Shown here one piece after another: positions 25,370-35,300 of a stretch of 64,000 nt of DNA. Source of the stretch: Streptomyces microflavus (GTDB lineage: Bacteria > Actinomycetota > Actinomycetes > Streptomycetales > Streptomycetaceae); contig NZ_BMUG01000003.1 of the NCBI RefSeq assembly GCF_014650075.1, forward strand, positions 310,001 through 374,000, read 5' to 3'. The notes below the pieces were generated by a model that worked only from the letters and a program-made list of their open reading frames with translations, was not told where the DNA came from and ran no database searches. The position numbers and the translations under genes were made by a program. Each line of letters opens with the position of its first letter. Within the stretch, counting starts at the first letter, position 1.

Positions 25370-26089
25370 TCAGCCCTTGGGCTCGACCCGGGCGACCACG
25401 GCCCGCGGCCGGCCGGGGTGGGGAGCGGTGAACGCCGTGTGCAGGGCTTCGTGGTCGCGGCCGTCCACCGTCACCGCCGACCACCCTGCGGCCTCGAACC
25501 GGGAGGCGATGCCACCGGGCCAGCCATGGGTGGCGGAGGCGTTGTCGATCACGAGTGTGTGCAGTTGTTCGAGACCGGCCGGGCCGGCATGGGCGATGGC
25601 CTCGTGATTGCTGCCCTCGTCCAGCTCGGCATCGCCGACCAGCACCCACACCCGGGGGTCGGTGAGCCCCTGGGCCCGCAGCCCGAGGACGGTCCCGACG
25701 GCCAGCGGCAGCCCGTGCCCCAGCGAGCCGCTGCCGATCTCCGCCCCCGGCACGAGCAGCCGGTCCGGGTGGTGGCCCAGCGGTGAGCCGTACGTCCCGA
25801 AGCCGCGCAGCACGTCCTCGCCGAAGAACCCGTGGGCCGCCAGGACGGCGTAGTACGCCATGGGGCCGTGCCCCTTGGAGAGCAGGAAGCGGTCCCGCCC
25901 GGGATCGTCGGCGGTGGCGGGTGTCACGCGCAGCACCCTGTCGTAGAGCACCCACAGTGCGTCCATCGTGGAATGCGCGGCGGGGGCGTGCTTCTCGGCA
26001 CCGGTCATCAGGCTGATCAGGCGGCCGAGGTCGTGGAAGTCAGGGGAGTGGCGGAGGCCGCGTACCGGGGCGGCGGTCGTGTTCGTCAT
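25370..26089 (-). CDS. transketolase N-terminal subunit
   Basis: A 239-residue thiamine-diphosphate-binding half of a split transketolase. It carries SKGHGPMAYYAVLA and the diphosphate/metal motif VLVGDAELDEGSNHEAI (GDxEx..EG..NE pattern), with LGHGLPLAVGTVLG before it. First gene of the pair; the C-terminal half starts 66 bp downstream. The promoter carries a MerR-type dyad between -35 and start (26108-26127), and the ATG is so close to the predicted promoter that the mRNA may be leaderless. Confidence 0.9.
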   Translation of the reverse strand: MTNTTAAPVRGLRHSPDFHDLGRLISLMTGAEKHAPAAHSTMDALWVLYDRVLRVTPATADDPGRDRFLLSKGHGPMAYYAVLAAHGFFGEDVLRGFGTYGSPLGHHPDRLLVPGAEIGSGSLGHGLPLAVGTVLGLRAQGLTDPRVWVLVGDAELDEGSNHEAIAHAGPAGLEQLHTLVIDNASATHGWPGGIASRFEAAGWSAVTVDGRDHEALHTAFTAPHPGRPRAVVARVEPKG

Positions 26090-26107
26090 GACACCGAGCG
26101 TTCAACA

Positions 26108-26127
26108 TCAACCAAGGTTGAGGTCAA
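26108..26127 (-). promoter_or_regulatory. MerR-type operator/promoter of the transketolase pair
   Basis: On the minus strand TTGACC (-35-like) is followed directly by the perfect dyad TCAACC-TT-GGTTGA. A dyad filling the spacer of a promoter is the hallmark of MerR-family activators. No MerR gene is present in the window, so the regulator would be encoded elsewhere. The -10 is not clear by eye. Confidence 0.5.
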
Positions 26128-26216
26128 GCGGGGAAAGCGGTTCGTGACCACCCGCTCAAGTGCGGTATTGTTCTCATGCGCGTTCAGCCAGGGGAAACCC
26201 CAGGTCAGACGGGCAC

Positions 26217-26290
<74 letters not shown>

Positions 26291-26306
26291 CTCGTGAGAG
26301 TCGTGG

Positions 26307-26346
26307 ATCAAGGGCGGGTTCGGAGCAATCCGAACCGGCCCTTGAT
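26307..26346 (+). terminator. tRNA-Pro terminator
   Basis: ATCAAGGGCGGGTTCGGA and TCCGAACCGGCCCTTGAT form an 18-bp stem with one mismatch and a GCAA loop, 16 bp after the tRNA. The second tRNA copy has a related but diverged hairpin at the same distance. Confidence 0.75.
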
Positions 26347-26484
26347 CGTTTCCGGGGGGCTGTTCGATTCGGCTACCGCCTTCGGGGAGTCCTGGGCCAC
26401 ATCGGCGTGAGGCCGGAATGCTCTCGGTCCACCGAGGCGTTGGCGAGGGGTGGTGCACCCCTCAGCCGATGAACAGGAATTGAT

Positions 26485-27603
26485 GTGACCGACCTCGAAA
26501 CCGGCCGTGCGGCGGCGACTCTCTCCCGCCCCTTCACGGTCCGCGGACTCACTTCGCGCAACCGGATCGCGATGGCTCCCATGACCCGCCAGTTCTCCCC
26601 CGACGGGGTCCCCGGCCGGGACGTGGCGGACTACTACACCCGCCGGGCCGCCGGTGGTGTGGGGCTGATCATCACCGAGGGCACCTACATCGACCACGAC
26701 TCCGCCGGTACCAGCGACCGGGTCCCGCGCTTCCACGGCGAGGACGCGTTCGCGGGCTGGGCCGACGTCGTGGACTCCGTGCACGGGGCGGGCGGCACGA
26801 TCGTCCCGCAGCTGTGGCATGTGGGCGTCACCCGCACCGAGGGCGCGCCCCCGGTGGCGGACGCGGAGCCGGTGGGGCCCTCGGGCGTCTCCCTGACGGG
26901 CGAGCCCAAGGGGCGCGCCATGACGCAGAAGGACCTCGACGACGTCATCGCCGCGTTCGCCGACGCGGCGGCCGCCGCCGAGCGTCTCGGCTTCGACGGC
27001 GTCGAACTGCACGGGGCCCACGGCTACTTGATCGACCAGTTCCTGTGGGCGGGCAGCAACCGCCGTACCGACGCCTACGGTGGTGACCCCGTCGCCCGTA
27101 CCCGGTTCGCGGCCGAGATCGTCGCGGCCTGCCGCGCCGCCGTCTCCGACTCCTTCCCCCTCTTCTTCCGCATGTCCCAGTGGAAGATGAACGCCTACGA
27201 GGCCAAGCTCGCACGGACCCCCGCCGAACTGGACGCCCTGCTCACGCCGTTGGCGGAGGCCGGGGTCGACGTCTTCCACGCCTCCACCCGCCGCTACTGG
27301 CTCCCGGAGTTCGACGACTCCGACCTGAACCTCGCCGGCTGGGTGAAGAAGATCAGTGGCAGGCCGACGGTCACCGTCGGATCGGTCGGCCTGGACGGTG
27401 ACTTCTTCAGCGCCTTCGCGGGCAACGGCTCGGGCGTCACCGGCGTCGACCAGCTGCTGGACCGGATGGAGCGCGACGAGTTCGACCTGGTCGCGGTCGG
27501 CCGCGCGCTGATCGCCGACCCGGAATGGGCGGCCAAGACCCTGCACGGGCGGACCGGGGACATCACGCCGTTCGACGCGGAGATGCTCAAGACGCTGCGC
27601 TGA
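26485..27603 (+). CDS. Old Yellow Enzyme family NADH:flavin oxidoreductase
   Basis: A 372-residue FMN-dependent ene-reductase type protein. Motifs: SRNRIAMAPMTRQFSPDGVP, PQLWHVG, GFDGVELHGAHGYLIDQFL and SNRRTDAYGG, typical of Old Yellow Enzymes that reduce activated alkenes. The GTG start follows AGGA by eight bases. It is monocistronic with a strong hairpin behind it. The residues usually binding phenolic ligands (the H-G-A-H pair) are kept. Physiological substrate unknown. Confidence 0.92.
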   Translation: MTDLETGRAAATLSRPFTVRGLTSRNRIAMAPMTRQFSPDGVPGRDVADYYTRRAAGGVGLIITEGTYIDHDSAGTSDRVPRFHGEDAFAGWADVVDSVHGAGGTIVPQLWHVGVTRTEGAPPVADAEPVGPSGVSLTGEPKGRAMTQKDLDDVIAAFADAAAAAERLGFDGVELHGAHGYLIDQFLWAGSNRRTDAYGGDPVARTRFAAEIVAACRAAVSDSFPLFFRMSQWKMNAYEAKLARTPAELDALLTPLAEAGVDVFHASTRRYWLPEFDDSDLNLAGWVKKISGRPTVTVGSVGLDGDFFSAFAGNGSGVTGVDQLLDRMERDEFDLVAVGRALIADPEWAAKTLHGRTGDITPFDAEMLKTLR

Positions 27604-27615
27604 GCGCGGGCGACC

Positions 27616-27659
27616 GGCGCGGGCGGGTCCGCATCCGGAGCGCGGAGCCCGCCCGTGCC
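27616..27659. terminator. bidirectional terminator after OYE gene
   Basis: GGCGCGGGCGGGTCCGC pairs imperfectly with GCGGAGCCCGCCCGTGCC around a short loop, between the convergent OYE gene and the small membrane protein gene. Confidence 0.55.
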
Positions 27660-27679
27660 CCCTGGCGCCGGAGGCGCGG

Positions 27680-28240
27680 TCAGCCGTGGGACGGGCCGGT
27701 CACGTCCAGGTCCGCGCGCATCGTCGCCCGCATCCGGGTCAGGAACTGCCAGACCCTCCTCACCTCGGACCGTACGGCGTCGATGTCGTCGCCCTCGCGC
27801 GGTGTGCCGCGGGTGAGGCGGGCCAGGCATCCGTAGACCGAGCCGAGGGCCGCGTTGACCGTGCGCAGCTCGGCCAGCACCGTGTCCGGCACGACCATCT
27901 GGGCTTCGGCGTACTGCCTCCCGTACTCGGCGCGGGCCGCGTCGACCTCCGCAAGGGACTCCCGAGGGTCCTCGGCGCCGTGCCTCAGCACATGGGCGTG
28001 GTCGCTGAGGGTGGCCAGGTAGTGGCGGCCCGCGGCGTTGAACGCCGCGTAACAGGCCTTGCGTTCCTGGAGCCCCGACTGCCTCTGCTCGACGGCCAGT
28101 CCGGCCAGTCGGCTCTGTTCGATGCGCTGCCACTCCTCGCGGCGTGCCGCCGCTCCGCTGCGGTGGGTCAGCCACGCCGAACCCAGGGTGCCGCCCACCC
28201 CCACCACCGCCGCGAGAAGGCCTACGACCGTCGCGTCCAC
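27680..28240 (-). CDS. small membrane-anchored hypothetical protein
   Basis: A 186-residue protein with one N-terminal transmembrane helix (ATVVGLLAAVVGVGGTLGSA) and a largely alpha-helical charged cytoplasmic tail (REEWQRIEQSRLAGLAVEQR and so on, ending RVWQFLTRMRATMRADLDV). GTG 28240 with GGGGGA upstream is chosen; longer in-frame starts run into the CHAT gene without homology. It follows the CHAT gene by 65 bp on the same strand and may be the last gene of that operon. Similar one-helix proteins are common in streptomycetes. I do not recognise a function. Confidence 0.7.
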   Translation of the reverse strand: MDATVVGLLAAVVGVGGTLGSAWLTHRSGAAARREEWQRIEQSRLAGLAVEQRQSGLQERKACYAAFNAAGRHYLATLSDHAHVLRHGAEDPRESLAEVDAARAEYGRQYAEAQMVVPDTVLAELRTVNAALGSVYGCLARLTRGTPREGDDIDAVRSEVRRVWQFLTRMRATMRADLDVTGPSHG

Positions 28241-28305
28241 TCGGTTCCCCCGCTCGTCGTGCTGTACATGCCGCCGTCCGGACACCGGGCCGGAGGCAAG
28301 GTCCG

Positions 28306-31300
28306 TCAGTGCCCCTGGCAGGCGAACGCCGCCCACACCTCCAGCGCCGCCGGGTCGCCGTCGTTGAGGATGTCCGCCACCGCCGGCGGCATGCCCCCGG
28401 GCACCTCGCGACCGGGGTCCAGCAGCCACAACTGCGCCTCGCGCAGCGCCCGTACGGGTGGGGAGCCGGCGCGCAGACGGTCGTGGAAGACATACATCAT
28501 CAGCCCGGTGAGGCCGTCGGGGACCTCCCAGCGCGAACCGACGACCCCGGTGGCGCCCGCGGCGAGGAAGGCCGTGGAGAGGGTGAGGCTCTCGTCGAAG
28601 TCACCGGCCGTGTGGTCGCTGACGCAGGCGTCGAGGACCACCAGGCCGCCGGGGGCGGCGGCCGGGCGGCCCCGGGCCTGGCGGAGGATCTCGCGGACCG
28701 TCAGCTGCCCGTCCGGCTGCTGTTCGCCGGGCGGCGCGAGGGACAGGCACGCGTCCAGCGGTGAGCTGCCCGAAGGCCGTGCGTGGCAGGCCAGATGGAG
28801 GACCGAGGCCCCGGGGCCCGTCCGGCTCGGCAGCGCCGTCAGCACCTCTGCGGGGGTGCCGGGACCGGAGGCGCCGCGCACCCGGCCGAGCAGCAGGCCG
28901 CGCGGGTAGAGGGCGCTGCGGATCTGCCGGGCCTCGGTGGTGGCGCCGGGCAGAGTCCCGTCCGGATTGCCGACGATCACCGCACCGGCATCGAGCGGCA
29001 GCCGGGGGCGGCCCAGCACCTCGTGCAGCTGACGGGCGGATGCCGCGTACGACAGGGTCATGCGCTCCACGGCGCGCACCGGCCGGCCGCCGTGCCGCAA
29101 GCCGCTGCTGAGCAGCGCCGCATGCCAGGGGATCCCGCCCAGGACACCGAACGGGACGAGGACCAGCCGAGGCTGCGGCCCGGCCGCGCGGAGCAGGGGG
29201 GAGCGTGCGAGCGGGGCCATCACGACCGCACCGGCCCAGTCGCACAACTCCTCCAGCGCGGAGCGCCAACGGGCGTGCGCCGCCGTGTGGACCTCGGGGT
29301 CGTCGGTGCGGTCCAGGACGTCCTGGCGGTGACGGTGCGCCTCCCGGTAGGCCTCCAGGACATCCAGGCCGTCCTTGCGCATCAGGCCGAAGCCGACCGT
29401 CGCGACCTCACCCTCGCGGGTGACGACGACCGCGGTGCCGCCGCTGCCGCCACCGCCGCCGGGCGGCAGGAGGTAGACGAGCGCGTCGGCGTCGGCCCGG
29501 CGCAGCGCGGCCCCGATCTCGCCGGGCGCGGGCGGGGCCATCAGGGCGGAGCCCGCTCGCGACCGGGCCAGCGCGGTGAGCACCCGCTGCCGCAGGTCGT
29601 CCGGGAGCGGCAGCTCCGCCCCCTCGCCGAGACCGCCCAGCAGTGAGCCCGGACCGTCGAGCAGCGCCGCCAGATCGGTCACGACCGGGGCGCGGGCGCC
29701 GCCCTCCCACTCCTCGGCGAGATCCTCCCGGCCCGCCTCGCGCAGCAGGGCAGGCACGTCGGCCGTGGTCGTCGACGCGTGCAGCACCTGGCCGCGCCCC
29801 AGCTCCATGGCCTCCACGGCACCCGCCAGATCGCCGTCCGCCAGGCACCAGCGGGCGATCTGCAACGCCCGGTCGGCGGCGCTGCGGGCCATCTGGAGCG
29901 CCGGTTCCGCGGCGACCTGGAGCAGGACGACCGTTGCCGCCTCGCGCAGCCCCGCCACCCCCGTCCGCCGGGCGTTCTCGCGGTCCCCGGGGGCCTCACG
30001 GGCCCGCAGGGCGTCCGCCAGTACGTTGGTGAGGAGGGTGCCGACAGGGGAGGGCGCCCGGCCTTCGAGACGTCCGAGGGCGGTACGGGCCACCTCGACC
30101 GCCCGGTCCGCGTCGGCGGGGGCGCGCGCGTGGAGGAAGCGGGCGTAGAAGACGTTCGCGTACAGCCCCGCCGCCCTGAGCCCCTCCTGGCTGTCCGGCG
30201 CCACCGTGTCGATGACCTCCCGCAGCATCTTCTCCGCCGACTCGACCCCCCGCCTGTTGAACGGCGAGACCGCGGTCATCAGCACCGCCCCGGCCGTCCT
30301 CAGCAGCAGCCTGCTCCGTTCGGGGTGGTCCTCGGGCAGCGCGTCCACCGACTCCGTCATCAGGACGAGCCCCTCCAGGCGCTCCTGCCAAGTGCCGCCG
30401 AAGAACGAGACCACCAGCAGCATGAGCCCCAGGTCCGCCTCCAGCGGCAGGAGTTCAGGTGCGTCCTCGTCGCAGGATTCCTGCAGGCGGCGCATCGTCG
30501 CGACGGCCGCCAACATCCCCGCCTTCGAGCCCCCGGTGAAGGCGAGCATGAACTGGAGCCCTGCCAGGGCCTGTTCGAGCAGGACCCGGTTGCGTACGAC
30601 GAGATGCAGGTCCGCGGTGACACGGGGGTCGACGCCGTCGAGCACGGCGGTGACCTCCCTCATGTAACGGGTGGCGGTCGTCAGGTCCTGGAGGTCGCCG
30701 CCCGTCTGATAGCGCCGGTAGAGGGCGATGGCCAGGTTCTGCAGGTACACCACCCGGTTCACGTCGTCGACCGCGGTCTGCCGGAACGCCGCGGTGAGGT
30801 GGCGGATCGACGCGTCGAGATCGTCCGAGGAGTTGGAGAGCGCGTGGCGCTGGCTGAGGGCCGCGGCGTACGCCCCGTGGGCCTGCGAGCCGAACCCCGG
30901 GGTGTCCGAGGGCACCTTCATCATCTCGTTGAGCAGCGCGATCGTCCGGTCGACGCCTTCGAGGTCGGTCGGGGAGCGGTCGTCCCGCACGATGGTGGCG
31001 TGGGCGAGCTGGTTCAGCAGGTCGCCGCGCATCGGGTCGTCGGGCGGGCAGAGGTCGACGGCCCGCTCCAGATGGAGCAGAGCCTCCTCGTTGTCGTACG
31101 CCGTCGGGTCGAAGTCGTGGCAGCGGTTCAGCAGGCACCCCAGGACGGCATGGCCCGGCAGGCGCAGCTCGTCGTCCTCGGCCAGCCCGGCGAGCGCCTC
31201 CCGCAGCAGGACCGTGGCCTCCTCGTTCTCCGCCGTCGGCATGTAGCGGGACCCCGACTGCCCGACCCGCTCCGCCAGCGCCGCGCCCAGCAGCGCCGCC

Positions 31301-32337
31301 ACCCGGGGCAGGTGCGGGCTCCCGGCGTCGAGCAGGCGGTACAGCTCGCGCAGGCGCGCGAGGTACGCCGGGCGTTCCTCGGGCCGCACGCCGCCCTCAC
31401 GTTCGCGGTAGACGTCGACCAGGTGCCCGCAGGCGAAGATCCGGGTCGGATGCCCGTCCGGAACGGTCGCGGCCAGCAACTCCAGGTGCCGCTCCGCCTG
31501 TTCGGCATCGGCCGGATCGTCGGACGCCTGCAGGAGGGTGACCAGGCGTACCCGGGCCTCGATCTCCAGCTGGTCCGCTTCGTCGACCCAGGAGCCCGCA
31601 CCGGCCTCGGCGGGCTCCCAGCCCGGCGGGCGCAACTCGTCGAGCACCGCCCCCAGCAGGGCCGCCGCCCCGCCCAGGTCGTCGGGCGCACGATCGCGGT
31701 CGTAGCGGTCGGCGAGCGCACAGCCGTAGGCGACGAGCAGGCCGGGGTGGGGGGCCTCGTCGAGCAGGGGCACGCCTTCGTCGAAGGCGAGGACGGCCTC
31801 GTCCAGGTCGTCGTCGCGGGCGTCGGCGCCGCCCACCGCGTGCGGGCCCTCCCCCTCGCCCTCGCCGTCGTCCTCGGCATCATCGCCCTCGAATCGGTCG
31901 TGCAGCAGCAGACCGTGGCGTACGCAGGCGGTGGCGTACGCCGGGGTGTCCTGCGGCAGGGTGGCCCGGGCGAGGGCGAGCAGCCCGGCCGCAGTACTCC
32001 GTACGCCGAGCCGGTCGCTGACGCCGTAGGCCTCCGCCTGACCCGCCGAAGCCTGCCAGTACCCCACCGACAGGGTGAGACCCAGCAGGAACCGGGCGCG
32101 GGCCAGCGCCGCCGGATCGGCCCCCGCCGCCTCGTCCTCCAGCAGGTCGCGGGCGCGCAGCAGCACCTCACGGCACCGCTGCCAGGCGTTGCCCGCGTCC
32201 TCGGGCCGCTCCTGGGCGTCGTGGTGCTCCAGCAACTGCTCGGCGTGGTCAAGCAGTTCGGCGGGCCCGGCCCCGGGCGGCGGCTCCGGCGGGCCGGCCG
32301 GGGGAGGCGGGGCGGTCCCGTAGTCCTGGGCGGTCAT
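28306..32337 (-). CDS. TPR-like repeat protein with C-terminal CHAT protease domain
   Basis: A 1343-residue protein. ATG 32337 overlaps the stop of the kinase gene (ATGA). Residues about 20-950 are helical TPR-like repeats (for example LERAVDLCPPDDPMRGDLLN), including an acidic stretch EGDDAEDDGEGEGEG. The last 350 residues form a CHAT (caspase HetF-associated with TPRs) peptidase domain: LVLVPFGVLGGIPWHAAL, then the catalytic histidine in VLHLACHA (His1185) and cysteine in LVVLDACVSD (Cys1238), followed by TGVVGSRWEVPD. Both dyad residues are intact, so an active caspase-like protease is expected. It is the likely effector of the operon; the TPR part would sense or bind the regulator. Confidence 0.9.
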   Translation of the reverse strand: MTAQDYGTAPPPPAGPPEPPPGAGPAELLDHAEQLLEHHDAQERPEDAGNAWQRCREVLLRARDLLEDEAAGADPAALARARFLLGLTLSVGYWQASAGQAEAYGVSDRLGVRSTAAGLLALARATLPQDTPAYATACVRHGLLLHDRFEGDDAEDDGEGEGEGPHAVGGADARDDDLDEAVLAFDEGVPLLDEAPHPGLLVAYGCALADRYDRDRAPDDLGGAAALLGAVLDELRPPGWEPAEAGAGSWVDEADQLEIEARVRLVTLLQASDDPADAEQAERHLELLAATVPDGHPTRIFACGHLVDVYREREGGVRPEERPAYLARLRELYRLLDAGSPHLPRVAALLGAALAERVGQSGSRYMPTAENEEATVLLREALAGLAEDDELRLPGHAVLGCLLNRCHDFDPTAYDNEEALLHLERAVDLCPPDDPMRGDLLNQLAHATIVRDDRSPTDLEGVDRTIALLNEMMKVPSDTPGFGSQAHGAYAAALSQRHALSNSSDDLDASIRHLTAAFRQTAVDDVNRVVYLQNLAIALYRRYQTGGDLQDLTTATRYMREVTAVLDGVDPRVTADLHLVVRNRVLLEQALAGLQFMLAFTGGSKAGMLAAVATMRRLQESCDEDAPELLPLEADLGLMLLVVSFFGGTWQERLEGLVLMTESVDALPEDHPERSRLLLRTAGAVLMTAVSPFNRRGVESAEKMLREVIDTVAPDSQEGLRAAGLYANVFYARFLHARAPADADRAVEVARTALGRLEGRAPSPVGTLLTNVLADALRAREAPGDRENARRTGVAGLREAATVVLLQVAAEPALQMARSAADRALQIARWCLADGDLAGAVEAMELGRGQVLHASTTTADVPALLREAGREDLAEEWEGGARAPVVTDLAALLDGPGSLLGGLGEGAELPLPDDLRQRVLTALARSRAGSALMAPPAPGEIGAALRRADADALVYLLPPGGGGGSGGTAVVVTREGEVATVGFGLMRKDGLDVLEAYREAHRHRQDVLDRTDDPEVHTAAHARWRSALEELCDWAGAVVMAPLARSPLLRAAGPQPRLVLVPFGVLGGIPWHAALLSSGLRHGGRPVRAVERMTLSYAASARQLHEVLGRPRLPLDAGAVIVGNPDGTLPGATTEARQIRSALYPRGLLLGRVRGASGPGTPAEVLTALPSRTGPGASVLHLACHARPSGSSPLDACLSLAPPGEQQPDGQLTVREILRQARGRPAAAPGGLVVLDACVSDHTAGDFDESLTLSTAFLAAGATGVVGSRWEVPDGLTGLMMYVFHDRLRAGSPPVRALREAQLWLLDPGREVPGGMPPAVADILNDGDPAALEVWAAFACQGH

Positions 32338-35300
32338 CGCGCGGCCCGCCGCGAACGGTGTGCGGCGAAGCCACCCGCGTACAGGCTCAACGGCAGGGCC
32401 AGGAGCAGCGCCGCCCAGAACGCGCCGTGTCCCCAGGTGGCGGCGAACTCCGCGAACAGCTGCGGGGTCACGGGGAGGCTCACCGAGCGCGCGGGCTGCA
32501 CCGGCGGCGGCCAGAAACCGAGCACCATGACCACGACGGCGGTCGATCTGAGCATCCGGCGGGCCCCTTGAGGGGAGAAGAGCGCGGCGACCACGCAGAC
32601 GGCCGCGCAGGCGAGGACGTACTGCGACTGGTACGCGGCGCCCTGCTGGCCGGTGCCCCACGAGGCGAGCGTGGGGTGTTCCCCGGTGTGCGCGACGCGG
32701 ATCTCGACCACGGCCCACAACAGCGTGACCAGCGCGAGGAGGGCGGCCACAGCGAACAGGAGACGGTCCAGCAGGCCCGGCCGGCCGGTGCGCCACCGCT
32801 CCGGGTTCTGGTACGGACGCCGGGGCAGACCCATCCGGGCGCGGCGCTGCTCCGCACGCTCGCGGCGGAGGCCGGCCTGCTCCGTCTCGGCGACCCTGGC
32901 CGTCTGCAACTGCCGGGCGGCCAGGGCCAGCAGCAGGCCGGCCGGCACCACGAGCGCGAAGGCCGCCAGACCGTTCCAGCTCTGCCAGCCGCCCAGAAGG
33001 TCCCGCAGGCGCTCGACCACCCAGTCCGGCGCGTGCAGCGGGGTGAGCGGCGGAAGGTCCGGGCGCGCGTAGCCGACCCAGGCCACGAGAGCCGCCGCGG
33101 CCACGAACATCCGCGCGGAGGCCCTGGCCGGGGCGGCCGCGAAAGCCACGGCACCGGCCAGGGCCACCGCACACAGATCCGCCTGCGCCCGGGCGGCCGC
33201 GTCGGCGGCGCGTGCGAGCGGGACGACGTTCCCCTCCTCCGAGGACAGCAGTGCCCAGCCGCCGCCCATGTCCAGGACGGCCCGCACCAGCGCGCCCGAC
33301 CAGATCAGCAGCCAGAACGCGGCGAACAGCACGGCCCCGGCGGCCAGCCGCCGCACCAGCGGCCGCCACGAGGCCGACCACCGCTCCCCGAGGGTGATCT
33401 CGTGGTCCTGCCCGATCGCGTCGGCGCGCAGCGCCCGGGGCAGCAGCACCGCCGCCGCGACGAGCGCCGCCCGGCCCCGCACCGTACGGACGTCGCCGTG
33501 CGCCGCCCCCCGGTGCAGCGCGGCCCACCGCCGCAGGAACGCGGCATCGGGCGATCGGCGGCCCAGCACCGCGCCCACCCGGTGCAGCAGCGCCCGCAGC
33601 AGGGCCAGGAGCACGACCACAGCGGCTGGAGCCTTGGCCACGAGCGAGGCAGGCAGGCCTGGCAGCCCGGTGAGGGGCAGCAGGACCTGCCGGCGCTGCT
33701 CGGGGTGGACGATCAACGCGGCGGCCACACCGTAGGTGGCGTCCGTCTCGCGCTGGTCGAGTTCGCCGTCGGCACTCCCGCGACGCCGCAGGGAACGGGC
33801 GCGGCCACGCACCGCATCGACCGTGTCGGCCAGTTCCGCGGCCAGGGCGAGCAGCACCGCGCAGGCGCCCTCGTCGCAGCCGGAGTGGTAGCAGCGGAAG
33901 CGGGACGCGACGGCCGGGACGTTCGCCCCGAGCAGTTCGTCGACGAACGCGACCGAGCCCTGCCCCTGGGCGATCCGGGCGATCCCCTCCGCGTCCACCC
34001 GCCTGCCCCGGTACTGCGGGGTCGCGGTCGGCGCGAACACGGCGACGAAGGAGAGCGCCGCGAGCGCGGCGCGCACGGGCCGGTCCCGGCCGCTCCGGAG
34101 GGCCAGCAGCTGGCTGTCGTCGTACGAGGTGTCCTGGAGGTCGTCGCGCAGCCAGGCCGCGAGGCGCGGGCCGCCGTCCCCCTGCAGCCAGTCGGCGGCC
34201 TCCTGCGAGTGCCGGGCCATCTCCGCCGCGAGGTTCTCGGCCTCGTGGTGGGCGACCCCGCGGAAGGAGATGGGACGGTGGGCATGGCGGGCGGCGGCCG
34301 ACGGCTGGTCCACCGGGCCCGGAGGCCGGACCACGGGCGGATCCTCGCCCTTCAGCCAGCGGCGGACCTCGGGTGCCGTCCAGCGGTCGTCGGGGTCCTT
34401 GGTGAGCAGCCCCTGGAGCAGCAGGTTCTGCCGTACGTCCGTGACGGCGGACAGGTCGACCTCGTTGTTGAGGATCAGTCCCCTGGTCCAGGCCTCGTCG
34501 GTGATCAGGGCGTCGTCGCCCAGGACGTAGAGCGGGCGGCCGGTGAACACCTGGTACAGGATCAGGCCGAGGGTCCACCACGGGGTGGCCTTGAGGTTCT
34601 GGTGGACGATCTGCTCGGGCGCCATGTAGAGGGCGGTGATCTGGAAGTCGCGGTAGCTCTGGCTGGCCGTGAACCGCGCGATGCCGCCGAAGTCCGCGAC
34701 GACGAACTCGTGCGGGCCCGCGCTCCGCCGGACGAGGATGTTGGCGGGCTTGAGGTCCAGCGGGTTGCGGTCGATGCGGGTCTGCCAGAAGTCCAGCAGA
34801 TCGGCCAGCTCCCGGACGGTCCGCTCGGTCTGCTTCCGGTCCTGACGCGGCTTCCCGTCGCGCAGCCGCCGCGACAGCAGGTCCTCGAACGTCTCGGGCA
34901 GGTACTCCATCGCCACCCAGCCGCAGACCGAGGGGCCGACCGCGACATCGCCGAACTCATGGATGCGGGGCGTGTGCCGGCTGAACTCCGGGGTCGCCAG
35001 GTGCTCGAGGGTGTCCATGTCCATGGACTGGCCGGGGTGTGCGATCTTCACCGCCGCGTTGCTCCCGTCGGCGAGCCGCCGTACGTGCCACACGGTGCCC
35101 TCGCTCCCGGCTCCGGCGATGTTGTAGGGCTCGTAGCGGTCGAGGAGGCCCTGGGGGAATTCGGCGCGGGCCCGGTTCCCGCTCTCGCGACGGGTCGGCG
35201 GATCACTGTGCCGGGAACCGCCCGAGGGCGTCGGCGCCTGGGCGTGCTGGTGGCGGGTGGGAGGACTGGGCGGCGGTCCGGCGGCGGCCTTCTTGGCGCC

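Noticed and set aside
32338..34581. N-terminal extension of the CHAT gene through the kinase gene
   Set aside because: The frame is open but composition is shadow-like; ATG 32337 overlapping the kinase stop is the natural start.
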